A DNA stretch of 46,609 bases from Enteractinococcus helveticum (GCF_020742345.1 NZ_DYXC01000133.1:1-46609); one strand, 5' to 3'. Positions 16,552 to 24,477 are shown, counted from the first letter of the stretch. Notes: generated from the sequence alone by a model not told the origin. Numbers and translations: made by a program.

Positions 16552-17191
16552 TACACGTTCGACACCGGAGTCTTTCCGAAGACTCTATGAGCTCCTGGAT
16601 GCGGCCATTGATCCGGGCAGCTGGTGGCCGGCCGAAACGCATTTTGAAATCGGTGTGGGTGCGATCCTGACCCAGAACACGGCCTGGAACAACGTCGAAC
16701 AGGCCATCGATGCGCTAGATGCCAATCGGCTACTGACTCCCACGGGCATTGCCGCTGTAGATATCAACGGTCTCAAAGAACTCATCCGACCCGCCGGATT
16801 TATGAACGCTAAAGCCACATATCTAAAAAACTTCACCACCTGGTATCTGGCAAACTACACCACGGCCGGCGAACTACACACCGACCAGTTACGCAAGGAC
16901 CTCATGGCGGTGCATGGCATCGGACCCGAAACCGCAGATGTGCTCATGCTGTATGTGTACGAGCGGCCGGTGTTCATCTGGGACACTTATGCCAGGAGAC
17001 TACTGGTTGCAGCGGGTTACGAGGTACCCAAAGACTACGAAGCCGCACGACGTGCACTGACTGCGCCCATGCTGGCATCTGAACTCACCACCGCTGAACA
17101 CCAACGTTTCCACGGTCTGATTGTGCAAGCGGGCAAATATGCTACGGCGGCCGGGGGCTGGGAACACTACTGGCACCAGTTGCACCACTAG
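16520..17191 (+). CDS. HhH-GPD DNA glycosylase, endonuclease III-like without FeS cluster
   Basis: A protein of up to 223 residues of the HhH-GPD base-excision-repair superfamily. The helix-hairpin-helix is HGIGPETADVLML (about 132-144) and the catalytic Asp is in VFIWDTYARRL. The Lys used by bifunctional Nth enzymes (GxGxKTA) is Glu here, and the C-terminal four-cysteine FeS loop is absent, which fits a monofunctional glycosylase of the MagIII (3-methyladenine) type. The start is uncertain: GTG 16520, ATG 16523 or TTG 16544 are all in frame and all overlap the phosphoesterase, so the pair is translationally coupled. Damage specificity is inferred only. Confidence 0.85.
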   Translation: MMRCLRKPLADTRSTPESFRRLYELLDAAIDPGSWWPAETHFEIGVGAILTQNTAWNNVEQAIDALDANRLLTPTGIAAVDINGLKELIRPAGFMNAKATYLKNFTTWYLANYTTAGELHTDQLRKDLMAVHGIGPETADVLMLYVYERPVFIWDTYARRLLVAAGYEVPKDYEAARRALTAPMLASELTTAEHQRFHGLIVQAGKYATAAGGWEHYWHQLHH

Positions 17192-17639
17192 TGTCCCTAT
17201 GAGCTTCTCAGCGACTTCCTCGGGGCGGTCTCCATTGGCATACGGCTGCAGCACGGGTGCCGCGGTTGGTGTCCTACCGATCGCCGCACGCCTCGGTCAC
17301 TGATGTCAACGGCATGCTGCGCTAAGCGGGGTTAGACCCGCTGGTCTACCTCGAGTACAAGGGGCTGAAAACCATGTTGAAAAACGACGGCGCACTCCGG
17401 GGCTCGTTGCGATACTGCCCGGCTCAAAATCGTCTACGCAATATTAGACACCCGCCTGAGATTTTTGAAAATGCAGTAGTCCGGCCTTGATCCTTGGATT
17501 GACATGCTCATTCGCTGAATATATCGCTGGTGAGATTTCAGCAGGTGATCCGGTTGGCACCAGCTGTGATTTGAGAGGCTTCGTCGAGCTCAAACGGGGA
17601 TGGACGAATGCAACACACGTTTTGGGTAGAGATGAACAG
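17192..17639. other. 448-bp region without an intact gene, possible gene remnant
   Basis: No intact gene can be supported. On the minus strand about 17195-17285 reads a protein-like stretch (PVLQPYANGDRPEEVAEKL) interrupted by stops, which could be the end of a decayed gene, perhaps a glycosyltransferase or epimerase-like C-terminus. AGCGGG-GTTAGA-CCCGCT at about 17314-17331 can form a short hairpin. The remnant idea is weak. Confidence 0.25.
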
Positions 17640-17710
17640 AGCGGGTGACGGGAATCGAACCCGCGTATCTTGCTTGGGAAGCAAGCGCTCTACCATTGAG
17701 CTACACCCGC
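17640..17710 (-). tRNA. tRNA-Gly, anticodon CCC
   Basis: The minus strand folds as a complete cloverleaf of 71 nt. The acceptor GCGGGTG pairs with CACCCGC, the D stem is GCTC/GAGC, the anticodon stem is CTTGC/GCAAG with loop TTCCCAA (anticodon CCC), and the T arm is GCGGG-TTCGATT-CCCGT, with one G-U pair. The discriminator is T (U). The 3' CCA is not encoded. It reads GGG codons. Confidence 0.97.
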
Positions 17711-17883
17711 ACAATATGCAACGGCCAGGGACGCCGTCGTCATTGGTACAACGAATATCTTAACATCTCGTTGCAGTGAATCTGCGCATTCGGCAAATGT
17801 TGCGATTTGCTCACCGTGAAAACTGACGACTGAATGTGACGCAATGACTTGCATCGGATTGGGGATAAGGAAGAATACAAGGC

Positions 17884-19935
17884 ATGACTTCGGCACCTTC
17901 GACTCCTCGTATCCGCGCCTCTGAACTGGTTGGCGAAACCTGGTTCAACACCGGCGATAAAGACTTGAGCCTCAAAGATCTTCGCGGCAAGATTGTGATT
18001 TTAGACTTCTGGGCATTTTGCTGTGTCAACTGCCTGCATGTGCTCGACGAATTACGCCCTCTGGAAGCCAAGTACGCTGACGTGCTGGTGACCATCGGGG
18101 TGCACTCACCAAAATTTGATTACGAAGCGGAAACCTCGGCGGTGGCCGCAGCGATTGAACGCTACGACATTGCACACCCCGTTATCAACGATCCCGAACT
18201 GATCACCTGGCAGGCCTACACGGCTCGTGCTTGGCCGACCCTGGTGGTTGTGGATCCGGAAGGCTACGTGGTCGCCCACCTGACCGGTGAAGGGCACGTG
18301 TCCGGGTTGTACTCGCTGATCGACCAGCTTGTTGAAGAACACGAGGCCAAGGGCACCCTGCATCGCGGGGAAGGCCCCTATGTGGCACCAGAACCGGTAG
18401 CGCGAGACCTGAAATTCCCGAGCAAAGCCATTGCCTTGGGCGCCCGAGGCACCCAGGCAGGCTCATTTTTGATTGCCGATACCGGTCACCACCGCCTAGT
18501 TGAGGTGGCCGAGGATTTGGAAACCGTGTTGCAAACCATTGGTGGTAATGGCACAGGAACTCCGGTCTCCCAGGAGGCTGCACAGGCCAATCCAGAACTG
18601 ATCTCCGTGCGGGGCCATGCCGATGGCAATCGTGAGATTGCACTGTTTAACGAACCACAGGGCTTAGCTTTGCTGCCTGAGGACATCGCCGCCCAGGTTG
18701 GCTACGATGTGTTGATCGCTGATGCTGTCAACCACCGACTGCGCGCCGTGAACCTGGCCACCGGCGAGGTTTCGACCGTAGCCGGCAACGGAGTCCAGCG
18801 TCTGATTGACTCCGAGCGCGTCCAGGCAGAAACCGCAAGCGACGAAGCTGAAACCGTGGATCTGGCACCGTTTACCACCGAGGCCGTGCAAACCTCACTA
18901 TCGACCCCGTGGGATGTGCAGTACTCGGAAGCCGAATCCAAGGCGATCATTGCGATGGCTGGCACCCACCAGCTGTTTTCTTATGACCCGGTGAGCAAAC
19001 AACTGGCGATCTATGCCGGCACCGGCCTGGAAGGTCTGCTCGATGGGCCCGCCGATGAGGCCTGGTTGGCACAGTCATCGGGGCTGTCCATCGATGCCGA
19101 GGGAACCCTGTGGGTTGCCGATTCTGAAACCTCGGCTGTCCGCTATGTGATCCCGTCGACCAAGAGCGGCTCGGGGAAACCAGAAGTAGGCACCGTCGTG
19201 GGCACCGGACTATTTGATTTTGGTTTCCGTGACGGCAAACCCCAAGACGCCCGTCTGCAGCACCCGCTGGGCGTCACCAACCTACCTGACGGTTCGGTGC
19301 TGATTGCCGATACTTATAACCATGCGATTCGCCGCTGGGCACCACAAACCCTGAACCCGGATGGCACCACCAAACCGGCCGAGGTCACCACGGTTGCCCG
19401 CGACCTACAAGAACCCTCCGACATCCTGGTCGAAACCGATGCCGAGGGGACGGCGGTCTCGATCGTCGTCGTCGAAACCAATGCCCATCAGCTGGTGCGC
19501 ATCTCGGTGCCCGAAAAATTCTTACACGTCGACGAGGGTGCAATGCAGGTGCAGCGTCCACCAACGAAACTGGTTGCCGGCGATATCCCGATCAATATTT
19601 CATTCACCGCACCCAAGGGCCAGAAACTCGATGACCGTTGGGGCGACCCAACCCAGCTGACCATCTCCTCAACCCCGGAAAACCTGCTGCTGGAAGGTGA
19701 AGGACGCGAAACCGGGCTGACCCGCCAGCTGAGACTCAACCCAGAGATTACCGAAGGTGTCCTGCATGTGACCGCACGTGCTGCCGCATGCGATGGCGAA
19801 CACGGCCAACCCATCCCGGATTCCGCCGCCTGCCACCTGTACCAGCAAGACTGGGGCATTCCGGTAACCATCCACGCAGATACCTCCGACGGCGCACACG
19901 ACAAACTGGATCTGGACCTGCGCGGTATCCACTAA
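17884..19935 (+). CDS. NHLRC2-like protein: thioredoxin domain plus NHL beta-propeller
   Basis: A 683-residue soluble protein without a signal peptide. Residues 15-165 form a TlpA/thioredoxin-like domain whose active site is FWAFCCVNCLH, with the redox pair Cys47-Cys50 and an extra Cys46. Residues about 175-540 hold NHL repeats (IADTGHHRLVEV, IADAVNHRLRAVN, VADSETSAVRYV, IADTYNHAIRRW) that make a six-bladed propeller. The C-terminal 140 residues form a beta-rich domain with two cysteines. The order and the CCxNC motif match the NHLRC2 family found from bacteria to man. AAGGAAG at 17867-17873 precedes the ATG. Its partner and substrate are unknown; the cytoplasmic location speaks against a role in cytochrome maturation. 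Confidence 0.9.
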   Translation: MTSAPSTPRIRASELVGETWFNTGDKDLSLKDLRGKIVILDFWAFCCVNCLHVLDELRPLEAKYADVLVTIGVHSPKFDYEAETSAVAAAIERYDIAHPVINDPELITWQAYTARAWPTLVVVDPEGYVVAHLTGEGHVSGLYSLIDQLVEEHEAKGTLHRGEGPYVAPEPVARDLKFPSKAIALGARGTQAGSFLIADTGHHRLVEVAEDLETVLQTIGGNGTGTPVSQEAAQANPELISVRGHADGNREIALFNEPQGLALLPEDIAAQVGYDVLIADAVNHRLRAVNLATGEVSTVAGNGVQRLIDSERVQAETASDEAETVDLAPFTTEAVQTSLSTPWDVQYSEAESKAIIAMAGTHQLFSYDPVSKQLAIYAGTGLEGLLDGPADEAWLAQSSGLSIDAEGTLWVADSETSAVRYVIPSTKSGSGKPEVGTVVGTGLFDFGFRDGKPQDARLQHPLGVTNLPDGSVLIADTYNHAIRRWAPQTLNPDGTTKPAEVTTVARDLQEPSDILVETDAEGTAVSIVVVETNAHQLVRISVPEKFLHVDEGAMQVQRPPTKLVAGDIPINISFTAPKGQKLDDRWGDPTQLTISSTPENLLLEGEGRETGLTRQLRLNPEITEGVLHVTARAAACDGEHGQPIPDSAACHLYQQDWGIPVTIHADTSDGAHDKLDLDLRGIH

Positions 19936-19955
19936 AACCCAGACTCAACACAACC

Positions 19956-20004
19956 ATCCGTTCGGATAGACTAGGCACCAAACGTGTCGTCTACCCGAAC
20001 GGAT
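19956..20004. promoter_or_regulatory. Inverted repeat bracketing a putative promoter
   Basis: ATCCGTTCGG (19956-19965) and CCGAACGGAT (19995-20004) are perfect 10-bp complements. A -10-like TAGACT lies directly after the left arm at 19967-19972, so the start of transcription would fall between the arms. It could be an operator for the flavodoxin-like gene or a terminator of the NHL gene; there is no T run. Confidence 0.45.
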
Positions 20005-20014
20005 GTGTTGTTTC

Positions 20015-20419
20015 ATGGCCACCCTGATCGCACACAGCCCCGAACCAGCAACCCAACACTTCGCCGACCGCCTGGCCACCCTGTTGAAAGACCAGCGAGG
20101 TGTCACCATTGCCGTTGTGGACCTGGCCCGTGCGGCCCGCTACGTAGAGAACGTCGACGCCGTCATTGTGGTTGCCGAAGCCACGGAAGAAACCTTCAAC
20201 CACCCGGCCCGCAACTTCTTGACCAGCCAACACGCGGAGCTAGACAATACATCCGTATTCATCGTCGCGCTAGGCACCGCTCCAAGATTGACCAAAACTC
20301 AACAGATCGCCATGGACGCTTTTGAGCCACGCGACACAGCCTATTTCCGAACTGATGCCCTTGATGAAGCAGCACTGAACACCTGGGTCGGTCAAATCAC
20401 CCTTCACGGTGTCGTCTAA
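20015..20419 (+). CDS. Flavodoxin/NADPH-FMN-reductase-like protein (putative)
   Basis: A 134-residue protein whose alternating pattern (ATLIAHSPEPATQHFADRLA, VDAVIVVAEATEETFNHPA, TSVFIVALGTAP) suggests a Rossmann-like flavodoxin fold, as in small FMN-dependent reductases. Key flavin-binding loops are not clear enough to be sure. The ATG at 20015 is taken because the short N-terminal extension from an upstream start has no ribosome-binding site. It lies 79 bp after the NHLRC2-like gene and could work with it in redox chemistry. Its stop codon directly abuts the stop of the convergent gene. Confidence 0.55.
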   Translation: MATLIAHSPEPATQHFADRLATLLKDQRGVTIAVVDLARAARYVENVDAVIVVAEATEETFNHPARNFLTSQHAELDNTSVFIVALGTAPRLTKTQQIAMDAFEPRDTAYFRTDALDEAALNTWVGQITLHGVV

Positions 20420-21496
20420 CTACTGCCAGTCGGGACGCACTCGAAGATTCTCTGGTGTCAGCTCCAATTGTGCGGTCATCTCGAAAGGCTCCTCGTAACG
20501 CACTTCTGACTGCTGACCCGACCCAATATCAATCTCTTGGGCATTGAGCACGGCAGTGGCCATGATCCGATCAATCGTCGGTTCAGATTCTTCCCAAGAG
20601 TACTGCACTTCGGGAATATCAATCGACCAGTTCACCGATTCCGGCACAATCCGGTTGGTTGTTTCATACCCAAACGGACAGCCCGTGGGCTTCAACACCT
20701 GCTGCTGCGTACACCGCTGCAGCTGTTCTTGTACTTCCTGGGTTATGGCATCATCGACCGCCTGGGTCGGCTGGACTTCGAATTCAAAATCTCTATGCGC
20801 GCCAGCAGCCAGTACATCGTGGGCGAGCAGTTCTGTTGGCTCAGCGACTTCTAAATAGGTGCCGTGATACTCAAGTTCTATTGACGACGGCGCAAAAGCC
20901 GCCAGCGTTGCCGGGGAACCATTGAGCCCCAGAAGGGGAGTGGGCTCATCGTTGACATGAGCTACCGGCTCATCGGCCTTAGCATGTTCTGGCATTTGCA
21001 GTGGCGTCAATTCAACCTGCTGTAGCGGCAGCGGATGCAGCTGCCACACGTTAAAAAACAGCCAGGAGGTGCCCACCTTATCGACCACAATCGAGGTTGT
21101 CTGGGGCTCATCATGGGCATCCTGATAGCGGATCTCAACTACTTGCTGAGCAACTTCGGTATTGCGAAAGCTTTCCGGCACTTCGGCATCGGTTGCCACA
21201 ATCTCGGCGTCTTCCAGCATCGCTGCCGAAGCAGCCAACGCCTCACCGTCCAGTAACACCGTGGAGATCGTCTCGGGAGTGTTTTCCGCCAGGTACCCCT
21301 GTGACAGTGCCATCGCCGTGGAACCGTCCCCGGCACGCAACGCATCGACGTATTCCTCGACTACAACCTCAGCGTTATATACCAGGGAATTCAGCAGCAT
21401 AATCACGGCAGCAGCAACGAGCACCAGTGCGCCGATGACGATTCCCCAAAAGCCCGGCCGGGTCACAACGGGCCGCTGTCTGGAAGTTCTGGGCAC
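20420..21496 (-). CDS. Membrane-anchored protein of unknown function
   Basis: A 358-residue protein with a basic N-terminus, one transmembrane helix (about residues 17-36) and a large extracytoplasmic domain. The region just after the membrane (VVVEEYVDALRAGDGSTAMAL) resembles the helix that opens NTF2-like or DUF4878-like repeats seen in many actinobacterial surface proteins. Two cysteines in RCTQQQVLKPTGC (near residue 260) are likely to form a disulfide. The GTG start has AAGGA nine bases upstream. It follows the AEC transporter gene on the same strand by 31 bp, so they may be co-transcribed. No function can be assigned. Confidence 0.75.
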   Translation of the reverse strand: MPRTSRQRPVVTRPGFWGIVIGALVLVAAAVIMLLNSLVYNAEVVVEEYVDALRAGDGSTAMALSQGYLAENTPETISTVLLDGEALAASAAMLEDAEIVATDAEVPESFRNTEVAQQVVEIRYQDAHDEPQTTSIVVDKVGTSWLFFNVWQLHPLPLQQVELTPLQMPEHAKADEPVAHVNDEPTPLLGLNGSPATLAAFAPSSIELEYHGTYLEVAEPTELLAHDVLAAGAHRDFEFEVQPTQAVDDAITQEVQEQLQRCTQQQVLKPTGCPFGYETTNRIVPESVNWSIDIPEVQYSWEESEPTIDRIMATAVLNAQEIDIGSGQQSEVRYEEPFEMTAQLELTPENLRVRPDWQ

Positions 21497-21527
21497 CTTA
21501 ATTTCCTTCGAGATGACGGATAATGCT

Positions 21528-22502
21528 CTAGGCTAACAGACCTGCGACAAGGATCATCGCCGGTATCGCAAGAATCGTTGTCACAAACACGGTGTCTCGA
21601 GCAACAATCAGGCCAGTGTTATAGCGAGATGCAGAGACAAACACATTTTGCGCCGTGGGCAAAGATGCTAAGACCGTGGCCACCAGAACATCGTCTGGAT
21701 CCAGCTGGAACACAAATTGGGCCAGCACCCAGGCAACGAGCGGGTGGATGATTAATTTGATGGTCGCCGCCAGGATGGTATCGCGACGTCGGCCCTGTTC
21801 TTTATCCAACGGGCGGGAGCCAACTAAGGAAATTCCAAAGGCCATCAGCATGGTGGGAATCGCGGCACCGGCGATGAGCGTAATGGACTCATCTAAGGGT
21901 TTCCACAGTTGCCACTCGGTAATTGAAAACAGCAAGCCTGCCCCAGAACCGATGATCAACGGGTTGCGAATCACGGTGGCAAAGATGCGTCCCAGACTGC
22001 GCCAGAAGCCCGCGCGCACGACCTTGGTCTGCGAAGTCCCGGCCTGTGATTCTTTGAGGGTTTGAGTGTCGAGGACAAATACATAAATTGGCGTATAGAT
22101 TGCCAGTTGAAATAAAATCACCGGCGCTGCATAGCTGGCATCTCCCAACACATAGGCAGCAATCGGAATACCCAGATTTGCAGAATTAATTAAGGACGCC
22201 GACAGGGCGGCAATCATTTTCTCGGAGCCACTGCGTCGCGTCAGGAGAAAACGTGCGCTGATCAGATACAAGCCGGCGGCAATGCCCGCCGAGAGAGTTG
22301 CGATCCATAATTGCGGTCCCAGGACTAAGAAAACGTTGCTGTTGGATAAGGTGTTGAACAGCAGTGGGGGAGACGCCACGAAGAACGCTACCCGGGATAA
22401 GACCGGTTGTGCGTTCTGACCAAGTGCACCAGTTTTCCCAACGGCATACCCGACCAGGATGATCAGCCAGATAATGAAAAATCCCGACAGAACCTGTGAC
22501 AC
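21528..22502 (-). CDS. AEC-family transporter (auxin efflux carrier fold)
   Basis: A 324-residue membrane protein with about ten hydrophobic helices in two halves, of the AEC family (bacterial members transport malate, malonate or other organic acids). The conserved first-half segments ANLGIPIAAYVLG and the second-half LPTAQNVFVSASRYN are typical of the family. The GTG start has GAAAGG upstream. An inverted repeat lies 24 bp before the start and could be its operator. The transported compound cannot be predicted; no metabolic partner gene is adjacent. Confidence 0.88.
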   Translation of the reverse strand: MSQVLSGFFIIWLIILVGYAVGKTGALGQNAQPVLSRVAFFVASPPLLFNTLSNSNVFLVLGPQLWIATLSAGIAAGLYLISARFLLTRRSGSEKMIAALSASLINSANLGIPIAAYVLGDASYAAPVILFQLAIYTPIYVFVLDTQTLKESQAGTSQTKVVRAGFWRSLGRIFATVIRNPLIIGSGAGLLFSITEWQLWKPLDESITLIAGAAIPTMLMAFGISLVGSRPLDKEQGRRRDTILAATIKLIIHPLVAWVLAQFVFQLDPDDVLVATVLASLPTAQNVFVSASRYNTGLIVARDTVFVTTILAIPAMILVAGLLA

Positions 22503-22525
22503 TGGTACCTTTCGTCAAGTAGTAG

Positions 22526-22547
22526 CGTCACGACATCATTCGTGACG
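22526..22547. promoter_or_regulatory. CGTCACG-N8-CGTGACG inverted repeat before the AEC gene
   Basis: Two perfect 7-bp half-sites separated by eight bases lie in the 106-bp gap between the AEC gene (minus strand) and the small membrane-protein gene (plus strand). It is a candidate operator for either or both. Confidence 0.45.
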
Positions 22548-22608
22548 GCGATGCACCTGCACTAAACTACACCCGGTACAACCCGGAAGCGCCCCGAGAT
22601 AGGAAGTA

Positions 22609-22791
22609 ATGCCTGACCAACAACGCAGACGAACCAGAATCTGGTGGCTGTCTGGAATTCTAGCTATTCTCGGTGCGGGTATTGCAATGTTTGCTGCAAT
22701 GGAACTGTTTGTTGTCACTCTGGTGACGGTGGGCCTCGCTGTTATTGTGACGATTCTGTTGGGTTCAGTCCTCGCTGAGGCCGATAAATAG
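22609..22791 (+). CDS. Small two-helix membrane protein
   Basis: A 60-residue protein. A basic N-terminus (PDQQRRRTR) is followed by two hydrophobic segments (about residues 12-30 and 33-53) and an acidic end LAEADK. GATAGGAAG at 22597-22605 gives a ribosome-binding site with good spacing. The arrangement (charged end, two helices with a tight turn) is like the second small protein at 23100, though the sequences are not clearly alike. I recognise no family. Confidence 0.65.
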   Translation: MPDQQRRRTRIWWLSGILAILGAGIAMFAAMELFVVTLVTVGLAVIVTILLGSVLAEADK

Positions 22792-22835
22792 CATCATTCC
22801 CCACAATTTATACGCCCTTAGTGAAATATTGTCGC

Positions 22836-22841
22836 TAGACT
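22836..22841 (+). promoter_or_regulatory. -10 box of a predicted leaderless promoter (28-codon ORF)
   Basis: TAGACT is followed by AGGTGT and an ATG at 22848, the same six-base spacing as at seven larger genes of the window. Confidence 0.45.
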
Positions 22842-22847
22842 AGGTGT

Positions 22848-22934
22848 ATGCTGAATCACTTTGCTAGCTGCCGTTGTGTTCGCGCGGTAAATATTGGCGC
22901 ACGTTGCGTAATTCTGTGGCGAGAAATCGCGTAA
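22848..22934 (+). CDS. Candidate leaderless 28-residue cysteine-containing peptide
   Basis: The frame reads MLNHFASCRCVRAVNIGARC and eight more residues to a TAA at 22932-22934. It has three cysteines, two in CRC. The only support is the promoter layout (TAGACT, six bases, ATG), which is the same as at seven well-supported genes. It ends 165 bp before the small membrane-protein gene at 23100. It could be a regulatory leader peptide, like the cysteine-bearing leaderless uORFs described in mycobacteria, or a chance frame. Confidence 0.35.
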   Translation: MLNHFASCRCVRAVNIGARCVILWREIA

Positions 22935-22987
22935 TTCTGCGGTAGTTTAGCCTTTCGTAACCAATTAGGGAGCATCGAATGTTCGCT

Positions 22988-23006
22988 AATTTGGTCAGCC
23001 CAAATT
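22988..23006. promoter_or_regulatory. AATTTGG-N5-CCAAATT inverted repeat
   Basis: A perfect 7-bp inverted repeat in the leader region of the gene at 23100. Just upstream, GCGTAATTCTGTGG (22908-22921) recurs as GCGTAATTCTGCGG at about 22931-22944. These are the only structured elements in the 165 bp after the 28-codon ORF. Confidence 0.35.
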
Positions 23007-23099
23007 GCCTGGAACCGCCGGCCGTGACGCGATATATTATGAGTAGTTCAAAAGAAGGTATTGAACTGCTGTACGAATGAATATCAGGAGGGAACAGCT

Positions 23100-23324
23100 T
23101 TGGTTCACCACCAGAATAAGAACACGCTACTGGGTGGGCTGGGTGCTGCGGTTGCCGTCCTGTCTGCATTGGTCGTCGTGACAGCGATCGCTCAGATGTA
23201 CGCGCTTACCGTCAGCCTCATAATTACTCAGCTCGCCGTGCTGGGCGCTATTGGCTATATCTATACAAAGGCACGCCAACAAGAAAATGAAATGTTTTGT
23301 GCCAGCCTGACCGTAAATAAATAG
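23100..23324 (+). CDS. Small two-helix membrane protein
   Basis: A 74-residue protein starting at a TTG; AGGAGGGAA at 23086-23094 gives an excellent ribosome-binding site six bases before it. Two hydrophobic segments (about residues 10-33 and 38-55) are followed by a polar tail TKARQQENEMFCASLTVNK with one cysteine. No family is recognised. A strong terminator follows, so it is transcribed as its own unit, perhaps together with the 28-codon ORF upstream. Confidence 0.65.
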   Translation: MVHHQNKNTLLGGLGAAVAVLSALVVVTAIAQMYALTVSLIITQLAVLGAIGYIYTKARQQENEMFCASLTVNK

Positions 23325-23372
23325 GCCGCTAGTGGCCACCTCGTGACAAAAACATAACTTTCAGATCTAACC

Positions 23373-23415
23373 GCCCCCGGTGTCGAGCTTCGATGCCGGG
23401 GGCTTGTTATTCTTA
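23373..23415 (+). terminator. Rho-independent terminator
   Basis: GCCCCCGG (23373-23380) pairs with CCGGGGGC (23396-23403); inside it a TCGA/TCGA pair extends the stem. TTGTTATTCTTAT follows. It ends the transcript of the gene at 23100 and lies before the SDR gene. Confidence 0.85.
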
Positions 23416-23450
23416 TAGTGAGCCACAACACATGAACAGAAAGGCTTGCC

Positions 23451-24077
23451 ATGCCAGAGTCGACGCAAGAAGCGCTTATCGTCCTGGGCGGGACAGGAAA
23501 TCTCGGATCTCAGGTGCTGCCAATACTGGCAGATGCAGGGTATCACCTCGTTGTATTTTCTCGACGACAGGTCTCAGGCCCGCCCTATGAAGACCCACGG
23601 GTCAGTCTTGTAGTGGGCTCATTGGATGACACAGCCTTTGTTGATTCGATGGTGAAGACTGCGCTGCAGCATGCCCGCACGCTTCGCGGAGCACTGTTTT
23701 TGAATGGTGGCTATACCGGTGATCAGGGCATCGGTGCCGATGGATTTACCGAAGCTCTTCAAATCATGATGGACAAAAACGTCTACCCTACAACCAAAGT
23801 CCTTTCCAGGATTCTGCCGCACTGGCAAACTCATGGCGGGGGCAAAATTGTCTTGACCTCTGCAACGGCCGTCGAAAAACGCTTCGCCAAAGGCGGAGCC
23901 TATGCCACTTCAAAAATGGCCGTCGAGAGTTTGGCGCGACAAATCCAGCGGGAATACGATTCCGAAGTTGTAGACGTCCATGTCTTACGACCAAAAATTA
24001 TTGGAACCAACGAGGGTCAGAACGCGCCTGCGGATCTTGCCCAAGAAATGCTCGAGGCTATTGGCTCTAGCGAATAG
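23451..24077 (+). CDS. Short-chain dehydrogenase/reductase
   Basis: A 208-residue SDR. The nucleotide-binding GGTGNLGS (residues 13-20) and the catalytic set, Ser in LTSATA and YATSK (Tyr and Lys), are intact, so it should be an active NAD(P)-dependent oxidoreductase. It is shorter than the usual 250 residues because the C-terminal substrate loop is reduced, as in the atypical small SDRs. AGAAAGG lies before the ATG. The 121-residue protein gene follows after 34 bp and is probably co-transcribed. The substrate is unknown. Confidence 0.85.
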   Translation: MPESTQEALIVLGGTGNLGSQVLPILADAGYHLVVFSRRQVSGPPYEDPRVSLVVGSLDDTAFVDSMVKTALQHARTLRGALFLNGGYTGDQGIGADGFTEALQIMMDKNVYPTTKVLSRILPHWQTHGGGKIVLTSATAVEKRFAKGGAYATSKMAVESLARQIQREYDSEVVDVHVLRPKIIGTNEGQNAPADLAQEMLEAIGSSE

Positions 24078-24111
24078 CTCACGGTGCTGGTGCCGGTGGA
24101 AAGGAGCAGCC

Positions 24112-24477
24112 GTGACCCGGTCCCTCACAGATGCAGAACGTACTTTGATTAGCGCAATGATTACCAGCGCCAAAGCAACCGACCCTGATCGGTTAAAAGG
24201 GTCCGTCGCCTGGCGAAACTGGCGTCACGATCTCCACGAAATGATAAACCGTCTGTCGGTTGGTAAGCTGTGCGACTGCGGCAAATGCCCATCGTTCCAG
24301 TTACTGGTTGACGGTCACGAAGTGCCGTCGAGCCCAGAACCCATCATTTTGGAAGCCTTTATCTCTGAAGGTATCGTCATGCTATTTATTGACAACGGCA
24401 AACCGTCTTACCTTGAGATCGCGCCAAATCTCGACATTAAAGTTGATCTGCCGCCCGAATCCGCGCTGATCTTCTAA
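24112..24477 (+). CDS. Hypothetical protein with CxCxxC motif
   Basis: A 121-residue soluble protein. The GTG start at 24112 is chosen because AAAGGAGC at 24100-24107 precedes it; longer in-frame starts lie inside the SDR gene. Residues 52-60 (KLCDCGKCP, Cys54, Cys56, Cys59) look like half of a metal site or a redox centre. The rest alternates helix and strand and ends in an acidic beta-rich part (APNLDIKVDLPPESALIF). It is followed by dcd. I recognise no named domain. Confidence 0.7.
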   Translation: MTRSLTDAERTLISAMITSAKATDPDRLKGSVAWRNWRHDLHEMINRLSVGKLCDCGKCPSFQLLVDGHEVPSSPEPIILEAFISEGIVMLFIDNGKPSYLEIAPNLDIKVDLPPESALIF

